Source: Prevotella sp. | Lineage (GTDB): Bacteria > Bacteroidota > Bacteroidia > Bacteroidales > Bacteroidaceae | Reading direction: 5' to 3' | DNA length: 33,608 bases | Assembly (NCBI GenBank): GCA_016283605.1 | Contig: JAEENF010000131.1 | Span: forward strand, 1-33,608 | In this document: positions 10,884 to 18,688 of the stretch, in pieces | Position numbering within the stretch: position 1 is the stretch's first letter | Layout of the letters: each line of letters starts with the position of its first letter | Made by a program: the position numbers and the translations under genes | The notes under the pieces: model-generated | The model's input: the letters and a program-made list of their open reading frames with translations, nothing else | Told to the model about the DNA's origin: nothing | Database searches by the model: none

Positions 10884-13193
10884 TTATTTTATAATCATTT
10901 TCACACTAGCTTTCTCGTTGCCGTTCTGAGCCTGCAGGATGTATAGTCCAGGCGTAATGCCTGATGGGATCTCGTAGCTGCCATTGCGTAGCAGGCTTTG
11001 CTGATAGACCACCGCACCGCTGCTGTTTACCAGACGTACAGGCACCTGCCACTGTGTGGCAGCTGTAATGTTTATCTCTATGGTCTCGCCACGGGCAACC
11101 ACCGTACGACTGGGGCTCACGCTAAATGTTACAGCCTTGTTGGCATTGTTCTCCTCTCCCAAGTCAATAGTTTCAATGCCTGTAGCGGGTTTGGTAAAGT
11201 CAGGGTCGCGCAATGTCGTGGGGTAGGCATACCATTTTATCTGCGCCTTGGCGGGCTGGTAAACGTTGGTGCCCATTTTCAGACGGTAGTCAAAATGTGT
11301 CTTCCGGGTTTCTTCACCTTTATAAATATAGTCGGTGTTGCACACTACCAGTATCACCACGTTGTTGGCCGGCGACTCCTGCAGTTGCATCAGCACTTCG
11401 CCTTCACCCTCCAAGGGTTGCGACAAATATATCTTGCCGCGTTTGGTGCGGTAGCACAGCATCGACGTCATATTCTTACCCAACGGCTTTACGTAGACGC
11501 TGATCACGTCGTCCTTCCCACCGCTCACGTGCAAAGGTATCTGGTTGGCTCCGCTCCATCCTGGCGTAGTACGCCATTCGGGCTTCCACCAGCCGACGCT
11601 GTCCACCTCGTCACACTTGTACATATTGGCATAGGGGGTAGCCTTCCATGGCTCCACCTTCTTCCAATAGGGACTCCACTCCTGTTCGAGCGATACCAGC
11701 CAGTTGTCGTCTAGAAGCTTGCGGCAAGCCTTCGACCACTGTCCTACGTCGACCATTGCCTGACGTACGCGGTATTCCAGTATCATATGGCGCATCTGTT
11801 GCTCGCCTAACGAATCGGCCATACCTTCCAGCACGCGCTCCTTGCAGTAACGCCATATCCAGGGAATAGCTCCGCGACCCATAATCTCGCTCAGGAAGTG
11901 GGGAAACAATTCACCGTATTGCACGCCGCCCAGCAGTTTGCGCCACGTGCATATCTGACCGTTGTTGCCATACATGTTCACACCCTCTGCTGCCGGACCA
12001 CCGAAACTGTCGTCGAGCAACCAACCCGAATAGCACTCTATGGGCATAAACGGGGCTATCATATTGCCCGCACTCAGCCATCCCATGCTCTCAGGCGTCT
12101 TACCGCTCTTTTCCAGCTCGGCCTCGCCCTGTAGCCACGTATTACCTCCTTCATGGAACCACGAGCTCTGCTTGCAGCCCTCCAGATCGGCAAAAGTGGC
12201 GTGTATGCCTTCGTGCACACAGGCATTCTGCTGTGCCACGGCATCATTATATGTACATTTCGGATCGAACGAGGCAATGGGATAGTAACTCAGCAGCACC
12301 ATCGGCCATGACTCGCCTTTGTACCACGTAGCACTCTGCCAGCCGCCAAGGGCGGTGTTTGGCTCACCGTCAGTGCCTATGCCACTGCCGTAGCCGTATA
12401 TTTGGCTGTAGTATCCGTTGCGGGCACGCTTATCGGGAGGCCATCCGAATACGTCGCGGAAGTACTTAAAGTCTTCGTCCATCTTCTTCACCAGCAGCAC
12501 CATGGCCGTGTCGGTAATAGCTTTGTTGGCCGTAGGGCCTACAGCCACGCTCCACCACTCACCGTGTTTCTCGCGGGCTACAGTCATACCTTCGGGCAGA
12601 CGACCTTTCGTAGGAGCCGACAGGGTAGGATACTCCCAACGGAAGTCGTAGTTCAGTGTCGGCTGATAGGCAGGCCACTGGTAGTAGTCTGTGGGATCCA
12701 CATGCCCCATCAGTTGCAGTTCACGCAGTCCACATGCGCGTATACCTCTTATATAAATACGTATGCGCGCAGTAGCAATAGTAACACTCGTCGTCGACAG
12801 CTGGCGCTCACCAGGGGCTGCCAAATTGTCGCCGCGTTGCCAAGCATTGCCGTCCCACCAACTCACGTAAGCCTCGGTGGGTAACAGTATATTGTCGTCA
12901 TTGTTAGCCCAGTGGGCACGTACTTCCAGGATGCTCTGGCGCTGGGGCCACGCCATCTCGACGTAGGCCTCCTCGCCCCAATGGTTCTCACCTTGGTCAT
13001 TACTCCAGTATTTCACGCTCATAGCATAGCGGTTGTCGTTCAGAGGTTTAAGATCTTGACTGCTATTGTTCACTGATGCGTTGACAACTGCCTTCAGTGC
13101 AAGGTTGGTCACCGTCTGTCCGACAGCCGTTACAGCCATCAGCAGCACCAAGAAAGTGGTCGATACTCTTGCAGACAATTTATGATGTCTCAT
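10884..13193 (-). CDS. Secreted putative zincin metallopeptidase with N-terminal F5/8C-like module and T9SS-type C-terminal domain
   Basis: HEGIH (codons at 12201-12215 complement) followed by 'WFHEGGNTWLQGEAE' (HExxH-x16-E spacing); N-terminal 'NLALKAVVNASVNNSS...' discoidin-like; C-terminal 'VPVRLVNSSGAVVYQQSLLRNGSYEIPSGITPGLYILQAQNGNEKASVKMIIK'. Confidence 0.65.
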   Translation of the reverse strand: MRHHKLSARVSTTFLVLLMAVTAVGQTVTNLALKAVVNASVNNSSQDLKPLNDNRYAMSVKYWSNDQGENHWGEEAYVEMAWPQRQSILEVRAHWANNDDNILLPTEAYVSWWDGNAWQRGDNLAAPGERQLSTTSVTIATARIRIYIRGIRACGLRELQLMGHVDPTDYYQWPAYQPTLNYDFRWEYPTLSAPTKGRLPEGMTVAREKHGEWWSVAVGPTANKAITDTAMVLLVKKMDEDFKYFRDVFGWPPDKRARNGYYSQIYGYGSGIGTDGEPNTALGGWQSATWYKGESWPMVLLSYYPIASFDPKCTYNDAVAQQNACVHEGIHATFADLEGCKQSSWFHEGGNTWLQGEAELEKSGKTPESMGWLSAGNMIAPFMPIECYSGWLLDDSFGGPAAEGVNMYGNNGQICTWRKLLGGVQYGELFPHFLSEIMGRGAIPWIWRYCKERVLEGMADSLGEQQMRHMILEYRVRQAMVDVGQWSKACRKLLDDNWLVSLEQEWSPYWKKVEPWKATPYANMYKCDEVDSVGWWKPEWRTTPGWSGANQIPLHVSGGKDDVISVYVKPLGKNMTSMLCYRTKRGKIYLSQPLEGEGEVLMQLQESPANNVVILVVCNTDYIYKGEETRKTHFDYRLKMGTNVYQPAKAQIKWYAYPTTLRDPDFTKPATGIETIDLGEENNANKAVTFSVSPSRTVVARGETIEINITAATQWQVPVRLVNSSGAVVYQQSLLRNGSYEIPSGITPGLYILQAQNGNEKASVKMIIK

Positions 13194-13236
13194 CGGTTTG
13201 TTAGTTTTTTCTTTTAGTAGGGTATTGAATTTGCTA

Positions 13237-13244
13237 CAAAGTTA
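13237..13244 (-). promoter_or_regulatory. Candidate Bacteroidales -7 box (TAACTTTG on minus strand) for the 13193-to-1 operon
   Basis: Plus strand CAAAGTTA is the reverse complement of TAnnTTTG; CAAG about 20 bp away could serve as -33. Confidence 0.5.
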
Positions 13245-13325
13245 GGTCTTTTTATTTTTCCCTGCAAGTAAAATCACAATTAATTTTGAAAAAAGTAATG
13301 TTTTTCACCCCCAAATATAACTATT

Positions 13326-13352
13326 GTCCAAAAAGCTAAAAAAATCGTCTAA
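13326..13352 (-). promoter_or_regulatory. Candidate operator: TTAGAC-N15-TTGGAC on minus strand
   Basis: Plus strand GTCCAA at 13326 and GTCTAA at 13347, 21 bp apart; same architecture as two copies at 26235-26309. Confidence 0.5.
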
Positions 13353-13400
13353 AGCACGATTATTTTGCTCGTTTTCCTTGTTTTTTCCCACAAAAAATCC

Positions 13401-13408
13401 TACTTTTG
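13401..13408 (+). promoter_or_regulatory. Candidate Bacteroidales -7 box TACTTTTG for the DUF4859-repeat gene
   Basis: Exact TAnnTTTG, preceded by TTG at 13378-13380 (20 bp spacing), in a divergent intergenic region. Confidence 0.6.
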
Positions 13409-13471
13409 CACTATCCAGACTCGGATACTACTTTTATTATTATCTATATTATTAATTAAACTGTTTATGGT

Positions 13472-15910
13472 ATGATTATTACTCGTATGAAGAATCTGCT
13501 TCTTGCAGTCGTTTGTCTCTTGACAGGCGTCCAGGCACAGGCTCAGTTCAAGGGTGAGATTACGCAGTATCCCACTACTGACTACTCAGCCAAAGCTGCC
13601 GAGTTTAAGTTGTCTGAGGTAGCTACCACGCTTGGCACCGATGCTGCCACCCTGTCTGCTGCTATCAAGACTTACATTGAGGCTGAAACGCCCGACCCCA
13701 TTCTGTTTTATGCAGTTGTCGGTGATCAGGACACTCCTTGGACTGCTGCCACCGAGGCTGATGCCCATGGTTTCTGGGTTAATGCCGAGGGTGTACCTGT
13801 AGGCTGGGGCGACAACGCCAAGTTCTTTATCAGCCCCAACATCGAGGGTGCTGCCGACGACATTTTCGCCTTCTATTGTGGCCAGATGCCTGAGAAGATG
13901 CAGGCTGGCGACAAGGGTACAGCCACTATCAAACTGAAGTTCAACGACAAGGAGGCTACCTTTGCACTGACGCTTAACGTTATTGACAAGCCCGCCTTCG
14001 ATGTGCCCGATCCTACCCTGAAATGGGCAGATCTGACCATCGTGGGCCAGCAGGAGAAGGTTATCGAACAGTATCCTCGTGGCGACTACAGCGGCGACGA
14101 GGTGAAGGTCAGCGTCAAGGATGCACTCACACTGCTGGGCATTACCAATAAGGAAGGCATGGCCGAAAATATTGGCAAAGTACTCTATACTACCTGGTAC
14201 AACACCGCTGACGTTGAGCAGGGTGGCGGCATGAAGAAAGACTCGCTGACCAATACTCCTACTGGTGAGGGACACGGTTTCTGGTTCCGTCCTGTTGACA
14301 ATGCCCAGGGCGAGAAAGACGGTGAGGTGTCTGCTGCAGGTTGGGGCGACGTCGACAAGTTCTACCTCAACAACTTCACCTACAATGCTGTTGACGATAC
14401 CCTGGCAGTTACGCTGGGTCAATATCCCGGTTCTTGTAAGGACAACGAGACTTGGTTTGCCAACGTTTATATTGTCTATGGCACTCAAGCTTATCTCATC
14501 AAGTATACATTGAAACTAATCGAGAAGGAGCAGGGCAACGGTCTGGCCGACTACGAGAAGGTGGGCGAAGGCTCAACCGTCGTTGAGGCAGAGCCCAACA
14601 GCACCTACACAGCCAAACAGGTCAGCATCGACGTTGAGACCATCGCTGCCGCACTGGGCTGCGAGACAAGCGCACTGGGCGTCATCGTGCTCGACGACAA
14701 GGACAACTTCGGAAGCTCTACTGCCAACAACGGCGGATGGTGGCTCAGTAGCGCTGGCACAACCGTGGCATGGGGCGCAGGATCGGTATTCTTCATCGAG
14801 CCGCCTACCGCCAACGACTGGAGCGTGGTCAACGTGGGACAGTTCCCCGACGCACTCAACGTGGGCGACGAGGTGAGCGCCACGCTCAACTTCGTCAACG
14901 GAACCAAGTACTATCCCTTCACTATCACGCTCAAGATCGTCGAGCCGCAGAAGCAGGAGTTCAACTTCGAGAGCGTAGCATCGCGCACCTTCGCCGTGCA
15001 GCAGCTGCTCAACAATGAGTACACCATGAGCGAAATCGGCAACATCGCCGTTGAAGACATCGAGGCACTCCTGGGCACCAGCGCACCCGTGCTCTATGCA
15101 CTCCTTCCCGACTCCGTAGCCGCCATCAAGGGCGATTACACCAAGGAGTGGAACTGCGACCCGAATCCCGGATTCTGGATGTCAAAGGAAGGCCACAAGA
15201 CGACATGGGGCAATAGTTCGTACATGGGCGTTGTCTATGCCGACGGTAAGTTCCAGGGTTGTCAGATGCCCAACCAGCCCGCTGTTGGCGACGTTTGGAA
15301 AGCTCCGCTCTTCCTGGTCAACGAGGAAACCAACAAGATGATCACCGTCAACATCCAGATTAGCTTCGTAGAGACCCTCGAGCAGAAGGAAAAGGTTGGC
15401 GAGGAGACAGTATGGCTGCCTGTTCAAGAGGGTATGTCTGTCGACATCGACCTGGCTAAGGCTGCTCAGGCTCTCGGTGTCACCACTGATGACCTGCTGA
15501 AGGCCGAGAACAAGTACCTCCGCGGTATGGCCAACGGTACTTATGGTGAGGGTAAGAGCTGCGAGGACGGTCTGAGCTTCGGCAACGATGGCAACTACGA
15601 CGGCTATGGCAACATCTTCTTCACCATCAAGAAGGATGGAGACAAGTTTATCGTAGAGACCGCTAGCAACGATCCTGTTGCTGAGGACTTCCTCGTCGAC
15701 GCACAGTTCTGCTTCGAGGTTAGCAACAAGCAGTACGTCTACTACGTTAAGCTCGCTTCTAAGGCACAGTACGAGAAACGTGAGACTGGTATCAGCACCA
15801 TCAAGACCGATGTCAAGGACGCGCGCATCTTCGATATCCAGGGCCGTCAGGTCAAGGTCGCTAAGAAGGGCCTTTACATTATCAATGGCAAGAAGGTTGT
15901 GATTAAGTAA
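13472..15910 (+). CDS. Secreted protein of about five tandem DUF4859-like repeats with T9SS-type tail (start may be MKNLLL at 13487)
   Basis: Signal peptide MKNLLLAVVCLLTGVQAQAQ; repeated core G(F/W)W-x5-G-x4-WG: 'HGFWVNAEGVPVGWGD', 'HGFWFRPVDN...AAGWGD', 'GGWWLSSAGTTVAWGA', 'PGFWMSKEGHKTTWGN', degenerate 'LSFGNDGNYDGYGN'; tail 'ARIFDIQGRQVKVAKKGLYIINGKKVVIK'. Confidence 0.8.
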   Translation: MIITRMKNLLLAVVCLLTGVQAQAQFKGEITQYPTTDYSAKAAEFKLSEVATTLGTDAATLSAAIKTYIEAETPDPILFYAVVGDQDTPWTAATEADAHGFWVNAEGVPVGWGDNAKFFISPNIEGAADDIFAFYCGQMPEKMQAGDKGTATIKLKFNDKEATFALTLNVIDKPAFDVPDPTLKWADLTIVGQQEKVIEQYPRGDYSGDEVKVSVKDALTLLGITNKEGMAENIGKVLYTTWYNTADVEQGGGMKKDSLTNTPTGEGHGFWFRPVDNAQGEKDGEVSAAGWGDVDKFYLNNFTYNAVDDTLAVTLGQYPGSCKDNETWFANVYIVYGTQAYLIKYTLKLIEKEQGNGLADYEKVGEGSTVVEAEPNSTYTAKQVSIDVETIAAALGCETSALGVIVLDDKDNFGSSTANNGGWWLSSAGTTVAWGAGSVFFIEPPTANDWSVVNVGQFPDALNVGDEVSATLNFVNGTKYYPFTITLKIVEPQKQEFNFESVASRTFAVQQLLNNEYTMSEIGNIAVEDIEALLGTSAPVLYALLPDSVAAIKGDYTKEWNCDPNPGFWMSKEGHKTTWGNSSYMGVVYADGKFQGCQMPNQPAVGDVWKAPLFLVNEETNKMITVNIQISFVETLEQKEKVGEETVWLPVQEGMSVDIDLAKAAQALGVTTDDLLKAENKYLRGMANGTYGEGKSCEDGLSFGNDGNYDGYGNIFFTIKKDGDKFIVETASNDPVAEDFLVDAQFCFEVSNKQYVYYVKLASKAQYEKRETGISTIKTDVKDARIFDIQGRQVKVAKKGLYIINGKKVVIK

Positions 15911-15958
15911 GAATAAAGCTTAAGATTGTTTTGAAATAAAACAAATATTGTATAAAAG

Positions 15959-15994
15959 CGATGGGCTGAGATTGTTCAGCCCATCGTTTTTTTT
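15959..15994 (+). terminator. Rho-independent terminator downstream of the DUF4859-repeat gene
   Basis: Perfect 11-bp stem CGATGGGCTGA / TCAGCCCATCG, 6-nt loop GATTGT, followed by TTTTTTTT. Confidence 0.92.
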
Positions 15995-16007
15995 CTCTAT
16001 TTAAAGA

Positions 16008-16455
16008 CTTCCACTTCCATAAATCCGTCTAGTATGCCTGTGTTTATCAATATTACAGAATATGGAAGAGACTAATTTCTCTTCCATCCTTCTTCCATAT
16101 TTTGGGACACCTTTGGTTCATTTAGATAGTTCCTTTGAGTCATTCGGATAGTCCTTTTGAACTGTTCAGATAATCTCTTATAGGGATAAGGAGCTATTCG
16201 AACGAGTCAATAAGTCCATCTTAATGGATGATAAGTGCCACTTCTTTTCTGATAATGACGGGTTATTACGCAATAATGGCTGGTTATTGCGCAAGAACGC
16301 TAGGTTATTCGACCAACTCGCCTATTCCCCAAATTAAAGACTAGAAAAATCGATGACTAAATAATATGGAAGACTTATGGAAGAGAAATAGGTCTCTTCC
16401 ATATGCATAGTTAGCATAAACAAAGGGGGAATAGAAGATTCATGGAAGATGGAAA
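16008..16455. repeat. Intergenic element with imperfect inverted arms of about 95 bp (16008-16103 / 16362-16455) around a repeat-bearing centre
   Basis: 16060-16101 ATATGGAAGAGACTAATTTCTCTTCCATCCTTCTTCCATATT versus reverse complement of 16363-16404 ATATGGAAGAGACCTATTTCTCTTCCATAAGTCTTCCATATT (37/42 identical by hand); similarity extends outward through TGTTTAT and CTTCCAT-AATC. Confidence 0.7.
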
Positions 16456-16485
16456 ATAAAAAATGAATAAATGGAGAAATTTAAA

Positions 16486-16506
16486 GGCAGCACTTATGGT
16501 GCTGCC
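16486..16506 (-). terminator. Hairpin downstream of the S9 peptidase gene, possible weak terminator
   Basis: GGCAGCAC-TTATG-GTGCTGCC perfect 8-bp stem; minus-strand 3' side is TTTAAATTTC, an imperfect T tract. Confidence 0.55.
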
Positions 16507-16569
16507 CGAGATTGATTATTAAGGTCTTTTTTCTACTAATTTATTACTAACTTTCTATCAACTATTATT

Positions 16570-18681
16570 TCATCTTAAATCTTTCCACTGCGGAGGGTTG
16601 ACACCGAGGAGATGGCGCACGAAGAAATCCTGACGCTTGTGGTCGCCAAAAGCCTCACCCATTGTATGACGAGCTCCAGGAATGACAACAAGTTCAAAAT
16701 CCTTTCCTGCCTTTTCCAAGGCGTTTACCACCTGCATTGTAGATGCTGGATCCACATTATCGTCCATCTCGCCAACCACAAGCATTAACGGTCGTTCAAG
16801 TCTCCAAGCATTTTCAACGTTGGAGCAGGCAACATAACTGCTGTCTACAGGATACGACATCCACTGCTCGTTCCACCATATTTTGTCCATGCGGTTGTCG
16901 TGACAGCCACAGGCGGCATAGGCAGCCTTGTAGAAATCGCCGTGGAAGAGTACGGCGGCAAGGGCGTTCTGTCCTCCGGCAGAGCAGCCATAAATACCAA
17001 CACGGTCGGCATCGATATAGGAATACTTCTGGGTAGCGGCCTTAATCCACGCTTTGCGGTCGGGGAAACCGGCATCCTTGAGGTTCTTGTAGCAAACGGC
17101 CTCAAAATCCTTTGAACGCCACGAGGTGGTCATGGCATCGAGCTGTACGACAATGAATCCGAGCTCAGCAAGTTCGGCCATACCCCAGTACCACTCACGC
17201 CACGACTTGGGAACGTACTGGTCGCCAGGACCTGAGTAGATATACTCGATGATAGGATACTTCTTTGTAGGGTCGAAATTAGAGGGACGCAGGATGATGC
17301 CCCACATGGGGGTAATGCCGTCGCGACCGGGGGCTACGAATACTTCTGGGGCGCGCCAGCCGGATGCTAAAAGGTCGGTGATGTCAGCCGTCTCGAGGGT
17401 CTTAAGGATGCGTCCGTCCTTGGCGGAGCGTAGCACGCTGACGGGGGGATTAGTAACCGTCGAGTAGGTGTCAATCAGGTAGGTAAAGTCATCGGTGAAC
17501 GTAGCGCTATGGTGGCCTTCCTCGGGCGTGAGGCAGGTCAACTGCTTACCATCGATACGAATCTTATAGTAATGTATCAAGTACGGATCTTCCTGCTTGT
17601 TCATACCACAGGCAGAGAAGTAGATGACGCCCTGCTTCTCGTCGACATGCTGGATTTCGCGTACGTTCCACTCGCCCTTTGTGATTTGACGCACCAAGCG
17701 GCTCTCCTGGCTCTCGCGCCCACGGTCGTAAAGATAGATATGGTTATAGTTGTCGCGCTCGCTAGTCCATAGGATGTGGCGACTATCTTCAAGGTCGATA
17801 CGACGTTGACGTGTGTAGTTGACGTAGCGTGGGTCCGTCTCTTCGATAAGGATGCGAACATTGGCCTGCAAGTCCATCTCCAGCACGCGATAAGTCTTGT
17901 GACCACGCTCGTTGAACTCAAAGGTGATAGTCTGCCCATTCTTGTCCCACCGAGGCATCGTCACCTCATACTGATGGGCAAAAAGTGTGGTGGCAGGCTC
18001 TACGACACGCCCCGTAGCCACCTCGATGATGACGGGCACACGATAATTCAGCGAATCACCGGGCTTAGCATACTCCTGTTTATGAAGAATGGGTTCGGTG
18101 CGACCCTTGGGTGACGACTCAATATAGTAGACGTAATGCTTCGGGGCGGGCTTTATGCGCACGGTAGCATAGTAGCGCCCGTCGGGTGAGAACGAGCCCC
18201 ACGATGAATAGTAGTTGTCTGGGGTTCCGTTTGTGGTCAGCACACGACCACTGAACCACAGATTGTTATCCTTATGGTAGATGCTGTCCTTGCCGTCAGG
18301 TGTGCGCTGGACGCCGTCCTTCTCGTCGGGCACTTCCATCCAGTGGCGCTCGGGTTTGCCGTCGGAGGGTCGTGGTGGCTGTGGCAGCTCAGGATTTTCG
18401 GGAAGTAGAGTGACGGTGCGTTTGTCGGCATCGACCTCCTTGTAGACCTCCTTATTGCCGTTCCATACGGAGTACCAGAAGCGATGCGTGCTCGGGACAA
18501 GATGCACACGCACACCGCTATTTTTGGTCTTGCCCGAATAAGTGGTACGCAGACTGTTGGCGCGACGATAATCGTCGAGAGTGCCCTGAGCGCTTATAGT
18601 GAGAAATGAGAAGTGAAAAGTGAAAAACAGGACTATGCCGACCACCTTCACTGCATGCATCTTATTGCTATTGATAATCAT
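16570..18681 (-). CDS. S9 family (DPP4-like) serine peptidase; start revised from 18768 to 18681
   Basis: Beta-propeller-type region ('WTSERDNYNHIYLYD') then alpha/beta hydrolase with 'GIYGCSAGGQNAL' (Ser), 'GEMDDNVDP' (Asp), 'PGARHTMG' (His). Met at 18681 begins MIINSNKMHAVKVVGIVLFFTFHFSFLTISAQ and removes the overlap with the upstream gene. Confidence 0.85.
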   Translation of the reverse strand: MIINSNKMHAVKVVGIVLFFTFHFSFLTISAQGTLDDYRRANSLRTTYSGKTKNSGVRVHLVPSTHRFWYSVWNGNKEVYKEVDADKRTVTLLPENPELPQPPRPSDGKPERHWMEVPDEKDGVQRTPDGKDSIYHKDNNLWFSGRVLTTNGTPDNYYSSWGSFSPDGRYYATVRIKPAPKHYVYYIESSPKGRTEPILHKQEYAKPGDSLNYRVPVIIEVATGRVVEPATTLFAHQYEVTMPRWDKNGQTITFEFNERGHKTYRVLEMDLQANVRILIEETDPRYVNYTRQRRIDLEDSRHILWTSERDNYNHIYLYDRGRESQESRLVRQITKGEWNVREIQHVDEKQGVIYFSACGMNKQEDPYLIHYYKIRIDGKQLTCLTPEEGHHSATFTDDFTYLIDTYSTVTNPPVSVLRSAKDGRILKTLETADITDLLASGWRAPEVFVAPGRDGITPMWGIILRPSNFDPTKKYPIIEYIYSGPGDQYVPKSWREWYWGMAELAELGFIVVQLDAMTTSWRSKDFEAVCYKNLKDAGFPDRKAWIKAATQKYSYIDADRVGIYGCSAGGQNALAAVLFHGDFYKAAYAACGCHDNRMDKIWWNEQWMSYPVDSSYVACSNVENAWRLERPLMLVVGEMDDNVDPASTMQVVNALEKAGKDFELVVIPGARHTMGEAFGDHKRQDFFVRHLLGVNPPQWKDLR

Positions 18682-18688
18682 AATATTC

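Noticed and set aside
13586-14488. 300-aa minus-strand ORF antisense to the DUF4859-repeat gene
   Set aside because: Lies fully within a confident plus-strand CDS with signal peptide and domain repeats; its translation has no recognisable domain and reflects codon bias of the real gene.
16008-16455. CRISPR array interpretation of the repeated GGTTATT / CTTCCAT units
   Set aside because: Units are 21-22 bp degenerate and contiguous without unique spacers, and no cas genes are visible.
16008-16455. Invertible promoter (phase-variation invertase) interpretation of the inverted arms
   Set aside because: The element lies between convergent gene ends with a terminator on the left, so inversion would not obviously switch a promoter; no recombinase gene in the window.
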